A stretch of DNA of 64,000 nucleotides from Leifsonia sp. ZF2019 (GTDB lineage Bacteria; Actinomycetota; Actinomycetes; Actinomycetales; Microbacteriaceae): contig NZ_CP065037.1 in NCBI RefSeq assembly GCF_019924635.1, forward strand, positions 3,224,001-3,288,000, written 5' to 3'. Below are positions 43,005 to 53,146 of this stretch, in pieces (the stretch's first letter is position 1; every line of letters starts with the position of its first letter). The translations under genes and the position numbers were made by a program. The notes under the pieces are model-generated. The model was not told the origin of the DNA and ran no database searches. It worked only from the letters and a program-made list of their open reading frames with translations.

Positions 43005-44272
43005 CGCACTACGAGGTACTACAGGTGCACGTGGAACTCGCCGGGGCGACGGTCCTCGTCGGACGGGCGCAATTCCATCGCGGTCGCGGCGCGCTCGCAT
43101 CGACGACATTCCAATACGACCCGGACTTCCTCTCCAAGCCGCACTCGTACCCGATCGATCCGGCGTTCCCCCTGGCCTCTGGGACGCACTACGTGCAAGG
43201 CCTGCCCGGAGCGTTCACCGACTCCGCGCCGGACCGCTGGGGACGCACCCTCCTCGCGAAGCGAGAACGTGCCCTCGCTCGGAAGGATTCGCGCCGCGCA
43301 CAGGAACTCGACGATGTCGACTACCTGAGCGGCGTCGGTGACATCACGCGCCAGGGCGCGTTGAGGTTCCGTGTCGACGACGAATCGGCATTCCTCGACC
43401 CGGACCACACCGTGCCGCGGCTCTTGCAATTGCCGACGCTTCTCCATTCTGCGGATCTCGCCGCACAGGACGGTGACGATCTCGCAGCGGTGAAAACTCT
43501 GCTCGATGCGGGGACAGGATCGCTTGGCGGCGCGCGCCCCAAGGCCGCCGTCCTTGGTGAGGACGGCCGACAGCTCATCGCGAAGTTTCCGCACCATGAA
43601 GACGACTGGGATGTGATGGCCTGGGAGGCGACCGCCCTCGACCTCGCCGCAGCCGCAGGCGTCGCCGTCCCCATCCATCGACTCGTTCGCATCGATGGCC
43701 GTCATCTTCTGCTGCTCGACCGGTTCGACCGCACCTTGGGGATCTCGGTCGACCGTCCCGGGCGGATCGGGTACATCAGCGCGATGACGCTGTTGGGGCG
43801 CCGCGCCGGTGACGGCGGCGACTACATCGACATCGCCGAGAGCGTGGAGGAGGTCAGCGACGGCCCGACCGACGACGCCCTTCAGCTCTTCCGTCGCGCC
43901 GCCGTCAACGTCGGGCTCAACAACACGGACGATCACCTGCGCAACCACGGGCTGCTTCGCCGACGAGCGGGATGGTCGCTCTCGCCGGCCTTCGATATCA
44001 ATCCGAATCCCACCACCCGTGCCCGGCAGACATCCATCGCCGGCGCCGACCGCCCATCGGACGAGGCGGCCGGGATGCTCGAACTCGCACGTGCGTGTCG
44101 GCTCCAGCCGGACGACGTGCGGCGGGAACTGGGTCGGATCATGGACGCAGTGTCGGACTGGCGCGCCACCGCCTCCCGTAATGCCGTTCCGCCGTCCGAA
44201 CTGATGCGGTTCGAGGACAGCTTCACTACGGGTCTCGCCGTGCTGACGGACGCTCGGTCGCTGGCCCGCTAG
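43001..44272 (+). CDS. HipA-family serine/threonine kinase toxin
   Basis: A 423-residue kinase of the type II toxin-antitoxin HipA family; in E. coli HipA stops growth by phosphorylating glutamyl-tRNA synthetase, and other members hit other synthetases. The N-terminal subdomain (about 1-140) contains GLPGAFTDSAPDRWGR; the kinase core has the G-rich loop SLGGARPKA, LLLLDRFDR, the catalytic NNTDDHLRNHG and the Mg-binding LSPAFDINPNP. All active-site residues are intact, so it is probably functional. It converges on glmM with one base between stop codons. Which target it modifies is not known. Confidence 0.9.
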   Translation: MTHYEVLQVHVELAGATVLVGRAQFHRGRGALASTTFQYDPDFLSKPHSYPIDPAFPLASGTHYVQGLPGAFTDSAPDRWGRTLLAKRERALARKDSRRAQELDDVDYLSGVGDITRQGALRFRVDDESAFLDPDHTVPRLLQLPTLLHSADLAAQDGDDLAAVKTLLDAGTGSLGGARPKAAVLGEDGRQLIAKFPHHEDDWDVMAWEATALDLAAAAGVAVPIHRLVRIDGRHLLLLDRFDRTLGISVDRPGRIGYISAMTLLGRRAGDGGDYIDIAESVEEVSDGPTDDALQLFRRAAVNVGLNNTDDHLRNHGLLRRRAGWSLSPAFDINPNPTTRARQTSIAGADRPSDEAAGMLELARACRLQPDDVRRELGRIMDAVSDWRATASRNAVPPSELMRFEDSFTTGLAVLTDARSLAR

Positions 44273-44273
44273 C

Positions 44274-45635
44274 TCAGACCGTCAGCCGCTCGCGGACGAC
44301 GTCGGCGAGCTCGTTGGCGAGGCGCTCGGCCGTGGACTGGTCCGCGGCCTCGACCATGACACGGACCAGGGGTTCGGTGCCCGAGGGGCGCAGGAGCACG
44401 CGTCCGGAGTCGCCGAGCGACTGCTCGGCAGAGGCGACCGCCGCCTTGAGCTTCTCGTCGGTGTGCACGGCGTGGTGGTCCACGCCCTTCACGTTCACCA
44501 TCACCTGCGGGTAGACGGTCATGGCCTTCGCCAGCTCGGACAGCGGCTTGCGCTGGCGAGCCATCTCGCTGAGGATGTGGAGCCCGGTGAGGATGCCGTC
44601 GCCGGTGGTCGCGAACTCGCTCATGATGACGTGGCCCGACTGCTCGCCGCCGAGGGAGTAGCCGTTCTTGTTCATCTCCTCGAGCACGTAGCGATCGCCG
44701 ACCGCGGTCTCGACGACGCGGATGCCGGCGTCGCGCATCGCGAGCTTCAGTCCGAGGTTGCTCATGACGGTGGCGACGAGGGTGTTGTCCGTGAGCTTGC
44801 CGCGCTCCTTCATGCCGAGCGCGAGGATCGCCATGATCTGGTCTCCGTCGACCACATTGCCGTCGGCGTCGATGGCGAGGCAGCGGTCGGCGTCCCCGTC
44901 GTGGGCGATGCCGACATCGGCGCCTGCGGCGAGGACCGCTTCCGCGAGCTTGTCGAGGTGCGTGGAGCCGACACCGTCGTTGATGTTCATACCGTCCGGC
45001 GCGTCGCCGATGACGGTGACGCGGGCGCCCGCGTCGGTGAAGACCTCGGGCGAGATGCCCGCGGCCGCGCCGTGGGCGCAGTCGAGCACGACGTGGATGC
45101 CGTCGAGCCGGTGCGGGAGACTCGCCAGGAGGTGGAGGACGTAGCGGTCCTCCGCGTCCGCGAAGCGGCGGATACGGCCGACATCGGCGCCGGTCGGGGT
45201 GAGCTTCTCGAGATCGAGGTGCTCCTCGATCCGGTTCTCGACCACGTCCGGCAGCTTGGTGCCGCCCCGGGCGAAGATCTTGATGCCGTTGTCGGGCGCG
45301 GGGTTGTGCGAGGCGGACACCATCACACCGAAGTCGGCGTCGAAGTCGGCGATGAGGAAGGCGGTGGCGGGGGTCGGGATGACGCCCGCGTCCAGCACGT
45401 CGATGCCCGAGCTGGCGAGGCCCGCGGCGACCGCCGCAGACAGGAATTCGCCCGAGACGCGAGGGTCGCGGGCGACGATCGCCGTCGGCCGTTTGCCGGC
45501 GGCACGCCGTGCCTCCGCGCTGCGGCCTCGCGTCAGGACAGCAGCAGCTGCCTGAGCGAGGCCGAGCGCGAGGTCGGCGGTGAGGCTACCGTTGGCGAGT
45601 CCGCGGACTCCATCGGTTCCGAAGAGACGTGGCAT
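44274..45635 (-). CDS. glmM: phosphoglucosamine mutase
   Basis: Interconverts glucosamine-6-phosphate and glucosamine-1-phosphate on the way to UDP-GlcNAc. The 453-residue protein has the phosphoserine loop [15 protein letters not shown], the Mg site DGDADRCL, the sugar-binding GGEQSGHVI and the C-terminal [14 protein letters not shown]. It follows rplM-rpsI on the same strand after a 27-base gap, an order conserved in actinobacteria, and may share their transcript. hipA meets it tail to tail. Confidence 0.96.
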   Translation of the reverse strand: MPRLFGTDGVRGLANGSLTADLALGLAQAAAAVLTRGRSAEARRAAGKRPTAIVARDPRVSGEFLSAAVAAGLASSGIDVLDAGVIPTPATAFLIADFDADFGVMVSASHNPAPDNGIKIFARGGTKLPDVVENRIEEHLDLEKLTPTGADVGRIRRFADAEDRYVLHLLASLPHRLDGIHVVLDCAHGAAAGISPEVFTDAGARVTVIGDAPDGMNINDGVGSTHLDKLAEAVLAAGADVGIAHDGDADRCLAIDADGNVVDGDQIMAILALGMKERGKLTDNTLVATVMSNLGLKLAMRDAGIRVVETAVGDRYVLEEMNKNGYSLGGEQSGHVIMSEFATTGDGILTGLHILSEMARQRKPLSELAKAMTVYPQVMVNVKGVDHHAVHTDEKLKAAVASAEQSLGDSGRVLLRPSGTEPLVRVMVEAADQSTAERLANELADVVRERLTV

Positions 45636-45662
45636 GACGGCAGCCTAGACGCTCGGTGTCGC

Positions 45663-46175
45663 TTAGCGCTTGGAGAACTGCGACGCCTTGCGGGCCTTCT
45701 TGAGACCGGCCTTCTTGCGCTCGGTGACGCGCGCGTCACGGGTGAGGAAGCCGGCCTTCTTCAGGGTCGGACGGTTGTTGTCGCGGTCGATCTCGTTGAG
45801 CGCACGCGCGATGGCCAGACGCAGCGCGCCGGCCTGACCCGAGGGGCCGCCGCCGGTGATGCGGGCGACGACATCGTAGGAGCCGAGCAGGTCGAGGACC
45901 TTGAACGGGTCGTTGATGAGCTGCTGGTGCAGCTTGTTCGGGAAGTAGTCGGCGAACTCACGGCCGTTGACCGTGATGGTGCCGGAGCCGGGGACCAGGC
46001 GCGCACGCGCGATGGCCTCCTTGCGGCGGCCGACGGCGCCGCCGGAAACGGAGAGGACGGCGCGCGGAGCGGCCGGGGCCTCGGTGGCCGGGGTCTCGGT
46101 CGAGTAGGACTCGACGTTCTCGGCCTGGACGTTCTCGGCCTGGGCCGAGTCGATGCTGTCTGCGATCTTCGCCAC
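45663..46175 (-). CDS. rpsI: 30S ribosomal protein S9
   Basis: Small-subunit protein whose C-terminal tail reaches the P-site tRNA. The 170-residue protein has a typical S9 core from about residue 42 ([36 protein letters not shown]) and ends in the conserved RKASQFSKR. The N-terminal about 40 residues (Asp/Glu/Thr/Ala-rich, [17 protein letters not shown]) are an acidic extension found in actinobacteria. It follows rplM after 48 bases and shares its promoter. Confidence 0.97.
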   Translation of the reverse strand: MAKIADSIDSAQAENVQAENVESYSTETPATEAPAAPRAVLSVSGGAVGRRKEAIARARLVPGSGTITVNGREFADYFPNKLHQQLINDPFKVLDLLGSYDVVARITGGGPSGQAGALRLAIARALNEIDRDNNRPTLKKAGFLTRDARVTERKKAGLKKARKASQFSKR

Positions 46176-46223
46176 GGTGGTGATAATCCTTTGTCTCTGT
46201 CAGTCGTGAAGGTCTGGGATCGC

Positions 46224-46670
46224 CTACTGGGCGACCTGGCCGAGCGTGTACGGCTTCGGCTGCTGGGCGGCGTGCGGGTGCTCGCTTCCGGTGTAGACCT
46301 TCAGCTTGCGGAGCTGGGCGCGACCGATGGAGTTCTTCGGGAGCATGCCACGGACGGCCTTCTCGACGGCGCGGATCGGGTTCTTCTCCAGGAGCTCGGA
46401 GTAGGTGGTGGCCTTGAGGCCGCCCGGGTAGCCCGAGTGGCGGTAAGCCTTCTTCTGCTCGGCCTTCTGGCCGGTCAGCGCGACCTTGTCCGCGTTGATG
46501 ATGATGACGAAGTCGCCCGAGTCGAGGTGCGGGACGAACGTCGCCTTGTGCTTGCCGCGGAGGAGGGCGGCGGTGTGGCTGGCGAGACGGCCGAGCACGA
46601 CGTCGGTCGCGTCGATGACGACCCAGTCGCGCTGGATCTCGTCTGCCTTCGGGGAGTAAGTGCGCGTCAC
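46224..46670 (-). CDS. rplM: 50S ribosomal protein L13
   Basis: Early-assembly large-subunit protein. The 148 residues show [42 protein letters not shown] and [22 protein letters not shown], all L13 signatures, at normal family length. GTG at 46670 is the start because it gives the standard N-terminus; the longer frame contains only leader sequence. A strong promoter lies 144 bases upstream, leaving a leader of about 135 bases with a stable hairpin. rpsI follows. Confidence 0.96.
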   Translation of the reverse strand: MTRTYSPKADEIQRDWVVIDATDVVLGRLASHTAALLRGKHKATFVPHLDSGDFVIIINADKVALTGQKAEQKKAYRHSGYPGGLKATTYSELLEKNPIRAVEKAVRGMLPKNSIGRAQLRKLKVYTGSEHPHAAQQPKPYTLGQVAQ

Positions 46671-46725
46671 AGTAGTGGCTGCTTTCTGTATCGAACGGAG
46701 GAGTTCGTGAATCCCACTCCGTGGG

Positions 46726-46752
46726 GGTTCTCGTCTCGACGAGACGGGAACC
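46726..46752 (-). promoter_or_regulatory. hairpin in the rplM leader
   Basis: GGTTCTCGTCTCG and CGAGACGGGAACC pair along 12-13 bases with one G-U pair, 56 bases before the rplM start. It could be an L13 autoregulatory site; that is inference. Confidence 0.4.
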
Positions 46753-46813
46753 GTGCCGGTGGAGGGCTCACGTTCGCGTGCCGCACCGCAGGAGGCGCGG
46801 ACACCAAGGGTCA

Positions 46814-46843
46814 ATACTACGCGACACGCCCGGAGGCGGTCAA
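46814..46843 (-). promoter_or_regulatory. promoter of rplM-rpsI
   Basis: On the minus strand TTGACC (46843-46838), 18 bases, TAGTAT (46819-46814). The 20 bases from the -10 onward (46819-46800) match the infA promoter at 17 positions. Confidence 0.7.
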
Positions 46844-46897
46844 ACCGATGCGCCCCGCGGTGGGCCGGACAAGTCGCCGTCCGGCGACCCCAGCGCC

Positions 46898-47764
46898 TCA
46901 GAGGGAGCGGAGCGCCCGTGTCTGCTCCGCCCGGAGCGCCAGCTCCGCCGGGTTCGGGTAGCCGACCTCCAGCAAGGTGAGACCGCGCGCGGGCATGACC
47001 TTGAACGCGCTGGTGCGCAGGTGCTCATCGCGGAGCGCGACGAGGTCTGCGGGCTCGAGCTTGCCCTCGCCGACCTCGACGCAGGCGCCGACGAGGGCGC
47101 GCACCATGCTGTGACAGAACGCGTCTGCGACGACCTCGCCCACGAGCACGCCGTCCGCGTCGCGGCGCCAGGAGAACGCCTGGAGCGTGCGGATCGTCGT
47201 CGCGCCTTCACGCGCCTTGCAGTAGCTGGCGAAGTCGTGGAGCCCCAGGAGCCCGTGCGCCGCCGTGTCCATCCGGGTCGCGTCCAGCTCGGACGACACC
47301 CAGGCGATGCGGTGCCGCTGCAGCGGGTCACGCACGGCCGCGCGGTCGGCGACGCGGTACTCGTACCGTCGCCACACCGCCGAGAAGCGGGCGTCGAATC
47401 CGACGGGGGCCTCGCTCGCCGCGCGGACGACCACGTCCGGGACCGGCCCGAGGATGCCGTTGATCCTCCGCGCGAGTGCCTCGTGCGCCGGGAGCGGCGG
47501 CCGCTTGCCGTGCGGCTTGCGCAGCACGGCGACCTGCTCGGGCGCGAGATCGACGTGAGCGACCTGCCCGAGGGCGTGCACCCCCGCGTCCGTGCGGCCC
47601 GCGACCGTCAGGGTGGGGGCCTCCCCCGCACGCCGGAAGATGGTCGCGAGCGCCTCCTCCAGCACCCCCTGGACGGTGCGGAGCCCCGGTTGCCTGCCCC
47701 ACCCGTTGAAGTCCGTGCCCTGATAGGCGATGTCGAGCCGGAAGCGCGTCGCCAGTTCGGTCAT
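46898..47764 (-). CDS. truA: tRNA pseudouridine(38-40) synthase
   Basis: Makes pseudouridine at positions 38-40 of tRNA anticodon stems. The 288-residue protein starts [20 protein letters not shown], has the catalytic Asp in [15 protein letters not shown], and [14 protein letters not shown] and [12 protein letters not shown] near the end. It lies upstream of rplM by about 50 bases from its stop to the promoter, in the usual rplQ-truA-rplM order except that two unrelated genes now stand between rplQ and truA. Confidence 0.94.
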   Translation of the reverse strand: MTELATRFRLDIAYQGTDFNGWGRQPGLRTVQGVLEEALATIFRRAGEAPTLTVAGRTDAGVHALGQVAHVDLAPEQVAVLRKPHGKRPPLPAHEALARRINGILGPVPDVVVRAASEAPVGFDARFSAVWRRYEYRVADRAAVRDPLQRHRIAWVSSELDATRMDTAAHGLLGLHDFASYCKAREGATTIRTLQAFSWRRDADGVLVGEVVADAFCHSMVRALVGACVEVGEGKLEPADLVALRDEHLRTSAFKVMPARGLTLLEVGYPNPAELALRAEQTRALRSL

Positions 47765-47907
47765 CCCTCGATTCTAGGGAGCGCGCGGAGTCGGCGGCAC
47801 GCCTTCCGGCGTGAGCCGGCTGTCAGCGGCGATTGCTATCGTGGGCGCTTCCGTGCCGCAGCGGCACGGCCGTATCCGCCCCGCCCGCCGACCGCCCCGA
47901 GAGTGCT

Positions 47908-49857
47908 GTGCCCCTCCTGACCGTCCATCCCGTCGTGACCGACCGGCGGCCGTCGCCGCCCGCGTCCGGGCCCGCCGCCGGACCGATCCGGTACGCGGGA
48001 CTGGACGGGCTGCGCGCCTTCGCGGTCGCCGTCGTGCTCGTGTACCACCTCTTCCCCGGCGTGCTGCCGGGCGGATTCATCGGCGTCGACGTGTTCTTCG
48101 TCATCAGCGGCTTCCTCATCACGAGCCTGCTCGTGCGGGAGCGGAGCGCGACAGGCCGGATCGACCTGCGGCGGTTCTGGATCCGGCGGGCGCGCCGCCT
48201 CCTGCCGGCGATCGCCCTTCTGGTCGTCGTCTGCTCCCCCGTCGCACTCGCGATCGGCGGCGACGTGCTGGTGGGGCTCCCCCGGCAGATCCTCGGCGCC
48301 CTCACGTTCAGCGCCAACTGGCTGTCGATCGCGGCGGACGCCAGCTACTTCGCCCAGGGGGCGCCGGAGCTGTTCCGCAATCTCTGGTCCCTCGCCGTCG
48401 AGGAGCAGTTCTATCTGGTGTGGCCGCTCGTCCTGCTCGCACTGGCGCTCCTGCGGCCGTGGTGGGCGCGGCTCTCGCTCATCCTCGCCGCCGCGGTCGC
48501 GTCCGCCGTGTGGATGGGCGTGCTCTATACGCCCGGAGACGACCCGACCCGCGTCTACTTCGGCTCGGACACCCACAGCTTCGGGCTCGCCCTCGGTGCC
48601 GCCCTCGCGATCCTGGTCGCGCGGATGCGGCCGGTCGACCTCGACGCGGGAGAGACCGCCCTGCAGGCGTTCGCCCGTCGCTGGCTGCCGCCGCTCGGCG
48701 CCCTCTCGGTGCTCGGTCTGGTCGTGTGCGCCTACGCGATGACCTCCGACGCGGCGTTCACGTACCGCGGAGGGCTGCCCATCGTCAGCCTCCTCAGCGC
48801 GATCGCGCTCTGGGCGGCGATCGTCCCCCGCTCCTCCCTCGGTCGCACACTCGACCTCGCCCCGCTGCGATTCGTCGGGGCCCGTTCGTATGGTCTCTAC
48901 CTCTGGCACTGGCCGGTTTTCGTGCTCGCGTGCGCCTTCGTGCCCGACGAGCACGAGCCCGTCGCTGCGCTGCTCGTCGGCACCGGCTCCCTCGCCGTCT
49001 CCGCCGCTGCAGCCCTCCTGTCGTACCGGTACCTGGAGCAGCCCATCCGCCGGCACGGCCTGGCGGGCGCGCTCCGCCGCGCCCGGGCGCGGATGCGCGC
49101 GTCCCGCGCGGGGACGACGGCGGGGTTCGCCGGCCTGGCCGTGGCCGGGCTCCTCGTCGCCGGAACGGTGGCCGCGATGGTCGTCGCCCCGGCGGCGACG
49201 GACGCCCAGCGGATGATCGAGGACGGCGCCGCGTCGTTGAACGGCTCGCCGAGCGCGGGAGCCGCGACGCCCGTTCCCTCCGCCCCGACCCTCCGGGTGC
49301 CGCCGGACCCGCACCCGATCGCGCAGGGACCCGACATCTCCGCCTTCGGGGACTCGGTCATGCTCGCCTCCGCCCCGGCACTGCAGGAGACCTACCCGGG
49401 TATCGCCGTCGACGCCGTGGTCTCGCGCCAGATGAGCAAGGCTCCGGAGGTGGTCGCCGCCGCCGCGTCTGCAGGCACTCTGCGGAAGGTCGTCGTGATC
49501 GGGCTCGGGACGAACGGCCCGATCTCCGGTGGCACGCTGGAGGGCGTGCTCGACGCGATCGGCCCCACGCGCTCGCTCGTGCTGGTCAACGTGCAGGCGC
49601 CCCGCTCGTGGACGGACGGGGTCGACGCCGCACTCGACGCGTTCGCGGCCGCGCATCCGGCACGGGTCGTCATCGCGGACTGGAAGGGCACGATCGCGGG
49701 GCACCTCGATCTGCTGGCCGACGACCAGATCCACCCGGGACATCGCGGCGGCCTGCTCTACGCGCAGGCGCTCGGCGACGCCCTCCACACGCTCGCCGAG
49801 CGATCGACCATCCGCCCGGCGAACCCGTGGGACAAGGCCGGCCCCCGACCGCAGTGA
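47908..49857 (+). CDS. OafA-type O-acyltransferase with C-terminal SGNH domain
   Basis: A membrane acyltransferase that probably adds acyl groups to a surface polysaccharide or cell-wall polymer. Of about 649 residues, the first 380 form an acyltransferase-3 domain with ten helices and the catalytic His in VLVYHLFPG; RFWIRRARRLLPA and LWSLAVEEQFYLVWP are the family motifs. The last about 200 residues, outside the membrane, are an SGNH esterase-like domain with AFGDSVM, GLGTNGP and DQIHPGHRGG, so all catalytic blocks are present. The GTG at 47908 is the likely start; a TTG 25 codons upstream is possible. It stands alone on the plus strand between minus-strand genes. Confidence 0.87.
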   Translation: MPLLTVHPVVTDRRPSPPASGPAAGPIRYAGLDGLRAFAVAVVLVYHLFPGVLPGGFIGVDVFFVISGFLITSLLVRERSATGRIDLRRFWIRRARRLLPAIALLVVVCSPVALAIGGDVLVGLPRQILGALTFSANWLSIAADASYFAQGAPELFRNLWSLAVEEQFYLVWPLVLLALALLRPWWARLSLILAAAVASAVWMGVLYTPGDDPTRVYFGSDTHSFGLALGAALAILVARMRPVDLDAGETALQAFARRWLPPLGALSVLGLVVCAYAMTSDAAFTYRGGLPIVSLLSAIALWAAIVPRSSLGRTLDLAPLRFVGARSYGLYLWHWPVFVLACAFVPDEHEPVAALLVGTGSLAVSAAAALLSYRYLEQPIRRHGLAGALRRARARMRASRAGTTAGFAGLAVAGLLVAGTVAAMVVAPAATDAQRMIEDGAASLNGSPSAGAATPVPSAPTLRVPPDPHPIAQGPDISAFGDSVMLASAPALQETYPGIAVDAVVSRQMSKAPEVVAAAASAGTLRKVVVIGLGTNGPISGGTLEGVLDAIGPTRSLVLVNVQAPRSWTDGVDAALDAFAAAHPARVVIADWKGTIAGHLDLLADDQIHPGHRGGLLYAQALGDALHTLAERSTIRPANPWDKAGPRPQ

Positions 49858-49867
49858 CGACCGCGGG

Positions 49868-50911
49868 TCAGTACACTCGCACCAGACCGGTCTCGCGTGT
49901 CGTGGTCACGAAACCGAGACGCGTGTAGAGGCCGAGTGCGCCCGTGGGGTTCTCGGCGTCCACGTCGAGCGTGACCCTCTCCCAGCCGCGGTCGGCGCAC
50001 GCCTGGAGCGTCGCGGACAGCAGTGCCGGAGCGATCCGGCGTCCGCGGTGCGCCCTCGTCGTTCCGAGCGCGGCGACGTACGCGCCCGTGAAGCCCTGCG
50101 CGGTCCAGTCCTCCTCATTGACCTGGCTCAGCACGACGCCGGCCACCTCGTCGCCGTCCGCGCCCGCAGCGAGCGCCACGAACGACAGATCGGCGCGGAA
50201 ACTGCCGCCGATGAACGCCTTCCATTGCTCGTCGCTCATCGGCTGGCTGCCCCAATGGTCGCCGAAGGCGTCGTCGCGCGCGCGGTGGGCGGCCTCCGAG
50301 AGCTCGGGAGCGAAGGGGACGATCCGCACCTCGCCGGAGGGAATCACCGCCGGAATCGGCTCCGAGAGGTCGCGCTCGAGGGCGAGGAAGTAGCGAACGG
50401 GCTCGAGTCCGCCCGCGCGCAGAAGCCGTTCGCGCCGCGGCGCACGCTCGTCCGCATAGCCCACGATCCAGCCGGGCAGCCGTTCGTCCGACGCGGCCAG
50501 CTTCTGCTCCGCCCGCGCGAGCTGCCAGGCGAGCAGCTCCCGGCCGATCCCGCGTCCGGCGAAGTCGGGATGCAGACCGCCTCTGAGGAACTCACGGACG
50601 AGCGTCTCCTTGCGCGGAGGCTCGACCACGAGCACCGCTGCGATCACGCGTCCGTCCGCCGTCTCGGCGAGCAGGCTGTCACGCTCGAGGTCGACGAAGC
50701 TGTACCCGAGCTCCTCCGCCACCTCCTCGCGCGTGGCGATGTAGTTCGGGTGTTCCGCGGCGTCGGTCGCCTTCGCGATCTCCCACACCGCGTCGATGTC
50801 GTCGACGGACGCCGGTCGCCAGCGCGCGACGAGTGGATGACGCGGAGTGTAGTCGGGCGGAGCGGTCAGCCGCTCTCTCAGCGGAAGCAGGATCTCGTCG
50901 TTCTGGTGCAT
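49868..50911 (-). CDS. GNAT-family N-acetyltransferase, tandem domains
   Basis: A 347-residue protein with two GNAT folds: the first at about 28-170 (LHPDFAGRGIGRELLAWQLARAEQ, acetyl-CoA loop) and the second at about 195-345 (GTTRAHRGRRIAPALLSATLQ, ENPTGALGLYTRLGFV). The layout resembles mycothiol synthase MshD but motif details differ, so the substrate is left open. It converges on the acyltransferase gene (stops eleven bases apart) and lies just past the rplQ terminator, so it has its own promoter. Confidence 0.82.
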   Translation of the reverse strand: MHQNDEILLPLRERLTAPPDYTPRHPLVARWRPASVDDIDAVWEIAKATDAAEHPNYIATREEVAEELGYSFVDLERDSLLAETADGRVIAAVLVVEPPRKETLVREFLRGGLHPDFAGRGIGRELLAWQLARAEQKLAASDERLPGWIVGYADERAPRRERLLRAGGLEPVRYFLALERDLSEPIPAVIPSGEVRIVPFAPELSEAAHRARDDAFGDHWGSQPMSDEQWKAFIGGSFRADLSFVALAAGADGDEVAGVVLSQVNEEDWTAQGFTGAYVAALGTTRAHRGRRIAPALLSATLQACADRGWERVTLDVDAENPTGALGLYTRLGFVTTTRETGLVRVY

Positions 50912-50929
50912 CCTGCCAGCCTACAAAGC

Positions 50930-50966
50930 GGAAGACCCCGCCTCCCAGAGGGGTGCGGGGTCTTCC
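50930..50966 (-). terminator. terminator of the rpoA-rplQ transcript
   Basis: Perfect 12-bp stem GGAAGACCCCGC / GCGGGGTCTTCC with a 13-base loop, 18 bases after the rplQ stop. GCTTTG follows on the minus strand. Confidence 0.8.
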
Positions 50967-50984
50967 GTACAGGATGCGAGAGAC

Positions 50985-51539
50985 TTACGCCTTCTCGGCC
51001 TCCGCTTCGGCGGTGGTCTCCTCGGCGCTGACCTCGGCGTCGCCGGTCGCCTCCTCGACGACCTCGGCCTCGGCGACGGCGGTCTCCTCGGCGGCTGCGT
51101 CCTCGGCCGGGGCCTCCTCGACCGGAGCGGCCTTCGGAGCGGCGGACGTGGCGGCCTTGGCCGGCTTCGCCTTCGGGGTGACGGGCTCGAGGACGAGCTC
51201 GATCTGCGCCATGGGCGCGTTGTCACCCTTGCGGTAGCCGAGCTTGGTGATGCGGGTGTAGCCGCCCTCACGCTCGGCGACCAGCGGCGCGATCTCCGTG
51301 AAGAGCTCGTGGACCACGGACTTGTCGCCGATCACAGCGAGCACGCGACGGCGCGCGTGCAGGTCGCCGCGCTTCGCGAACGTGATGAGACGCTCGGCGT
51401 AGGGACGAAGGCGCTTGGCCTTGGTCTCGGTGGTCTTGATGCTCTTGTGCGTGAACAGCGCGGCAGCCAGGTTGGCGAGCAGCAGACGCTCGTGCGCGGG
51501 ACCGCCTCCGAGGCGGGGGCCCTTGGTGGGCTTAGGCAT
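50985..51539 (-). CDS. rplQ: 50S ribosomal protein L17
   Basis: Large-subunit protein near the exit tunnel. The 184 residues start [23 protein letters not shown] and the core ends at about residue 125 with QIELVLEPV. Beyond it is a 55-60-residue tail of Ala, Glu and Val, strongly acidic, which the E. coli protein (about 127 residues) lacks. It follows rpoA with a 55-base gap and is the last gene of the alpha operon here, with a perfect terminator downstream. Confidence 0.96.
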   Translation of the reverse strand: MPKPTKGPRLGGGPAHERLLLANLAAALFTHKSIKTTETKAKRLRPYAERLITFAKRGDLHARRRVLAVIGDKSVVHELFTEIAPLVAEREGGYTRITKLGYRKGDNAPMAQIELVLEPVTPKAKPAKAATSAAPKAAPVEEAPAEDAAAEETAVAEAEVVEEATGDAEVSAEETTAEAEAEKA

Positions 51540-51594
51540 GATCGGTTATCTCCAGTTGTGAAAAAGTCGAAAGGCTTGTCGGTGAGACGAGGCC

Positions 51595-52590
51595 TCAGAT
51601 GGTGGACTCGTCCTCTTCGTACCCGCTGTAGAAGTGGGCGCCGTCGAACCCGGGGACCGAGTCCTTCAGCGACAGCCCCATCTCCGTCAGCTTGTCCTTG
51701 ACCTCATCCACCGACTTCTGACCGAAGTTGCGGATGTTCATGAGCTGCGTCTCCGACAGCGAGACGAGCTCGCTCACGGTGTTGATGCCCTCGCGCTTGA
51801 GGCAGTTGTACGAGCGGACCGACAGGTCGAGGTCCTCGATCGGCATCGAGAGCTCGGAGCTGAGGACCTGGTCGACCGGCGCGGGGCCGATCTCGATGCC
51901 CTCGGCGGCGCTGTTGAGCTCGCGTGCCAGACCGAACAGCTCGACCAGCGTGCGACCGGCGGACGCGATCGCGTCGCGCGGGCTGATCGCCGGCTTGGTC
52001 TCGACGTCGACGACCAGACGGTCGAAGTCGGTGCGCTCACCGGCACGGGTGGCCTCGACGCGGTAGGTGACCTTGAGCACCGGCGAGTAGATCGAGTCGA
52101 TCGGGATCTGGCCCGCCTCGCTGTACTCGTTGCGGTTCTGCTGGGCCGACACGTAGCCGCGGCCGCGCTCGATGGTGAGCTCGACCTCGAACTTCGCCTT
52201 GTCGTTGAGGGTCGCGATGACCAGCTCGGGGTTGTGGATCTCCACGCCGGCCGGAGCCGAGATGTCGGCCGCGGTGACCTGGCCGGCGCCGGTCTTGCGC
52301 AGGTAGGCCGTGATCGGCTCGTCGTGCTCGCTCGACACCACGAGACCCTTGATGTTCAGGATGATCTCGGTGACGTCTTCCTTCACACCCGGGACGGTGC
52401 TGAACTCGTGCAGCACGCCGTCGATGCGGATGCTGGTGACAGCGGCACCGGGGATGGAGGAGAGCAGGGTGCGACGGAGCGAGTTGCCGAGGGTGTAGCC
52501 GAAGCCGGGCTCCAGCGGCTCGATGACGAACCGGGAACGGAACTCGGAGATGTTCTCTTCGGTGAGCGTAGGACGCTGTGCAATGAGCAC
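51595..52590 (-). CDS. rpoA: DNA-directed RNA polymerase subunit alpha
   Basis: Scaffold of RNA polymerase and contact for activators and UP elements. The 331-residue protein has the N-terminal dimerisation domain ([28 protein letters not shown]), the linker and the C-terminal domain at about 255-315 ([36 protein letters not shown]). GTG is the start, with AAAGGAA before it. rpsD, which precedes rpoA in many bacteria, is absent; a perfect hairpin stands in the 120-base gap instead. Confidence 0.98.
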   Translation of the reverse strand: MLIAQRPTLTEENISEFRSRFVIEPLEPGFGYTLGNSLRRTLLSSIPGAAVTSIRIDGVLHEFSTVPGVKEDVTEIILNIKGLVVSSEHDEPITAYLRKTGAGQVTAADISAPAGVEIHNPELVIATLNDKAKFEVELTIERGRGYVSAQQNRNEYSEAGQIPIDSIYSPVLKVTYRVEATRAGERTDFDRLVVDVETKPAISPRDAIASAGRTLVELFGLARELNSAAEGIEIGPAPVDQVLSSELSMPIEDLDLSVRSYNCLKREGINTVSELVSLSETQLMNIRNFGQKSVDEVKDKLTEMGLSLKDSVPGFDGAHFYSGYEEDESTI

Positions 52591-52658
52591 TGTTGATTCC
52601 TTTCGGCTAAGTGTCCGCTATATGACACTTGCGTTGAGTGAGGTGGTGTTCGTCACGC

Positions 52659-52694
52659 CGTCAGGCGGCGGCCCGGATGGACCGCCGCCTGACG
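52659..52694 (-). terminator. hairpin between rpsK and rpoA
   Basis: 13-bp perfect stem CGTCAGGCGGCGG / CCGCCGCCTGACG, 10-base loop, 16 bases after the rpsK stop. It probably ends or attenuates the infA-rpsK transcript; rpoA would then need its own promoter in the remaining 68 bases. Confidence 0.65.
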
Positions 52695-52710
52695 GGCGAC
52701 GTGAAGAGAA

Positions 52711-53109
52711 CTAGACGCGGCGACGCTTCGGCGGGCGGCAGCCGTTGTGCGCCTGCGGGGTGACGTCGTTGATCGAGCCCACCTCGAGGCCGGCGGCCTG
52801 GAGCGAGCGGATCGCCGTCTCGCGACCCGAACCCGGGCCCTTGACGAAGACGTCGACCTTCTTCATCCCGTGCTCCTGCGCCTGGCGGGCGGCCGACTCG
52901 GCGGCCAGCTGCGCGGCGAACGGGGTCGACTTGCGGGAGCCCTTGAAGCCCACGCCACCGGACGACGCCCAGCTGATGACCGCACCGGTGGTGTCGGTGA
53001 TCGAGACGATCGTGTTGTTGAACGTGCTCTTGATGTGGGCCTGGCCCACAGCGATGTTCTTCTTTTCCTTCTTGCGCGGCTTGCGAGCGGCCGACTTGGG
53101 TGCTGCCAT
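52711..53109 (-). CDS. rpsK: 30S ribosomal protein S11
   Basis: Platform protein of the small subunit. The 132 residues contain [37 protein letters not shown] and the C-terminal [16 protein letters not shown]. Basic start [16 protein letters not shown] is actinobacterial. It follows rpsM by 37 bases in the infA-rpmJ-rpsM-rpsK unit, which here ends in a strong hairpin. Confidence 0.97.
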   Translation of the reverse strand: MAAPKSAARKPRKKEKKNIAVGQAHIKSTFNNTIVSITDTTGAVISWASSGGVGFKGSRKSTPFAAQLAAESAARQAQEHGMKKVDVFVKGPGSGRETAIRSLQAAGLEVGSINDVTPQAHNGCRPPKRRRV

Positions 53110-53146
53110 TTCTTCTCCTGAATCCTAAGAGCTTGGGCCGCGGGCC

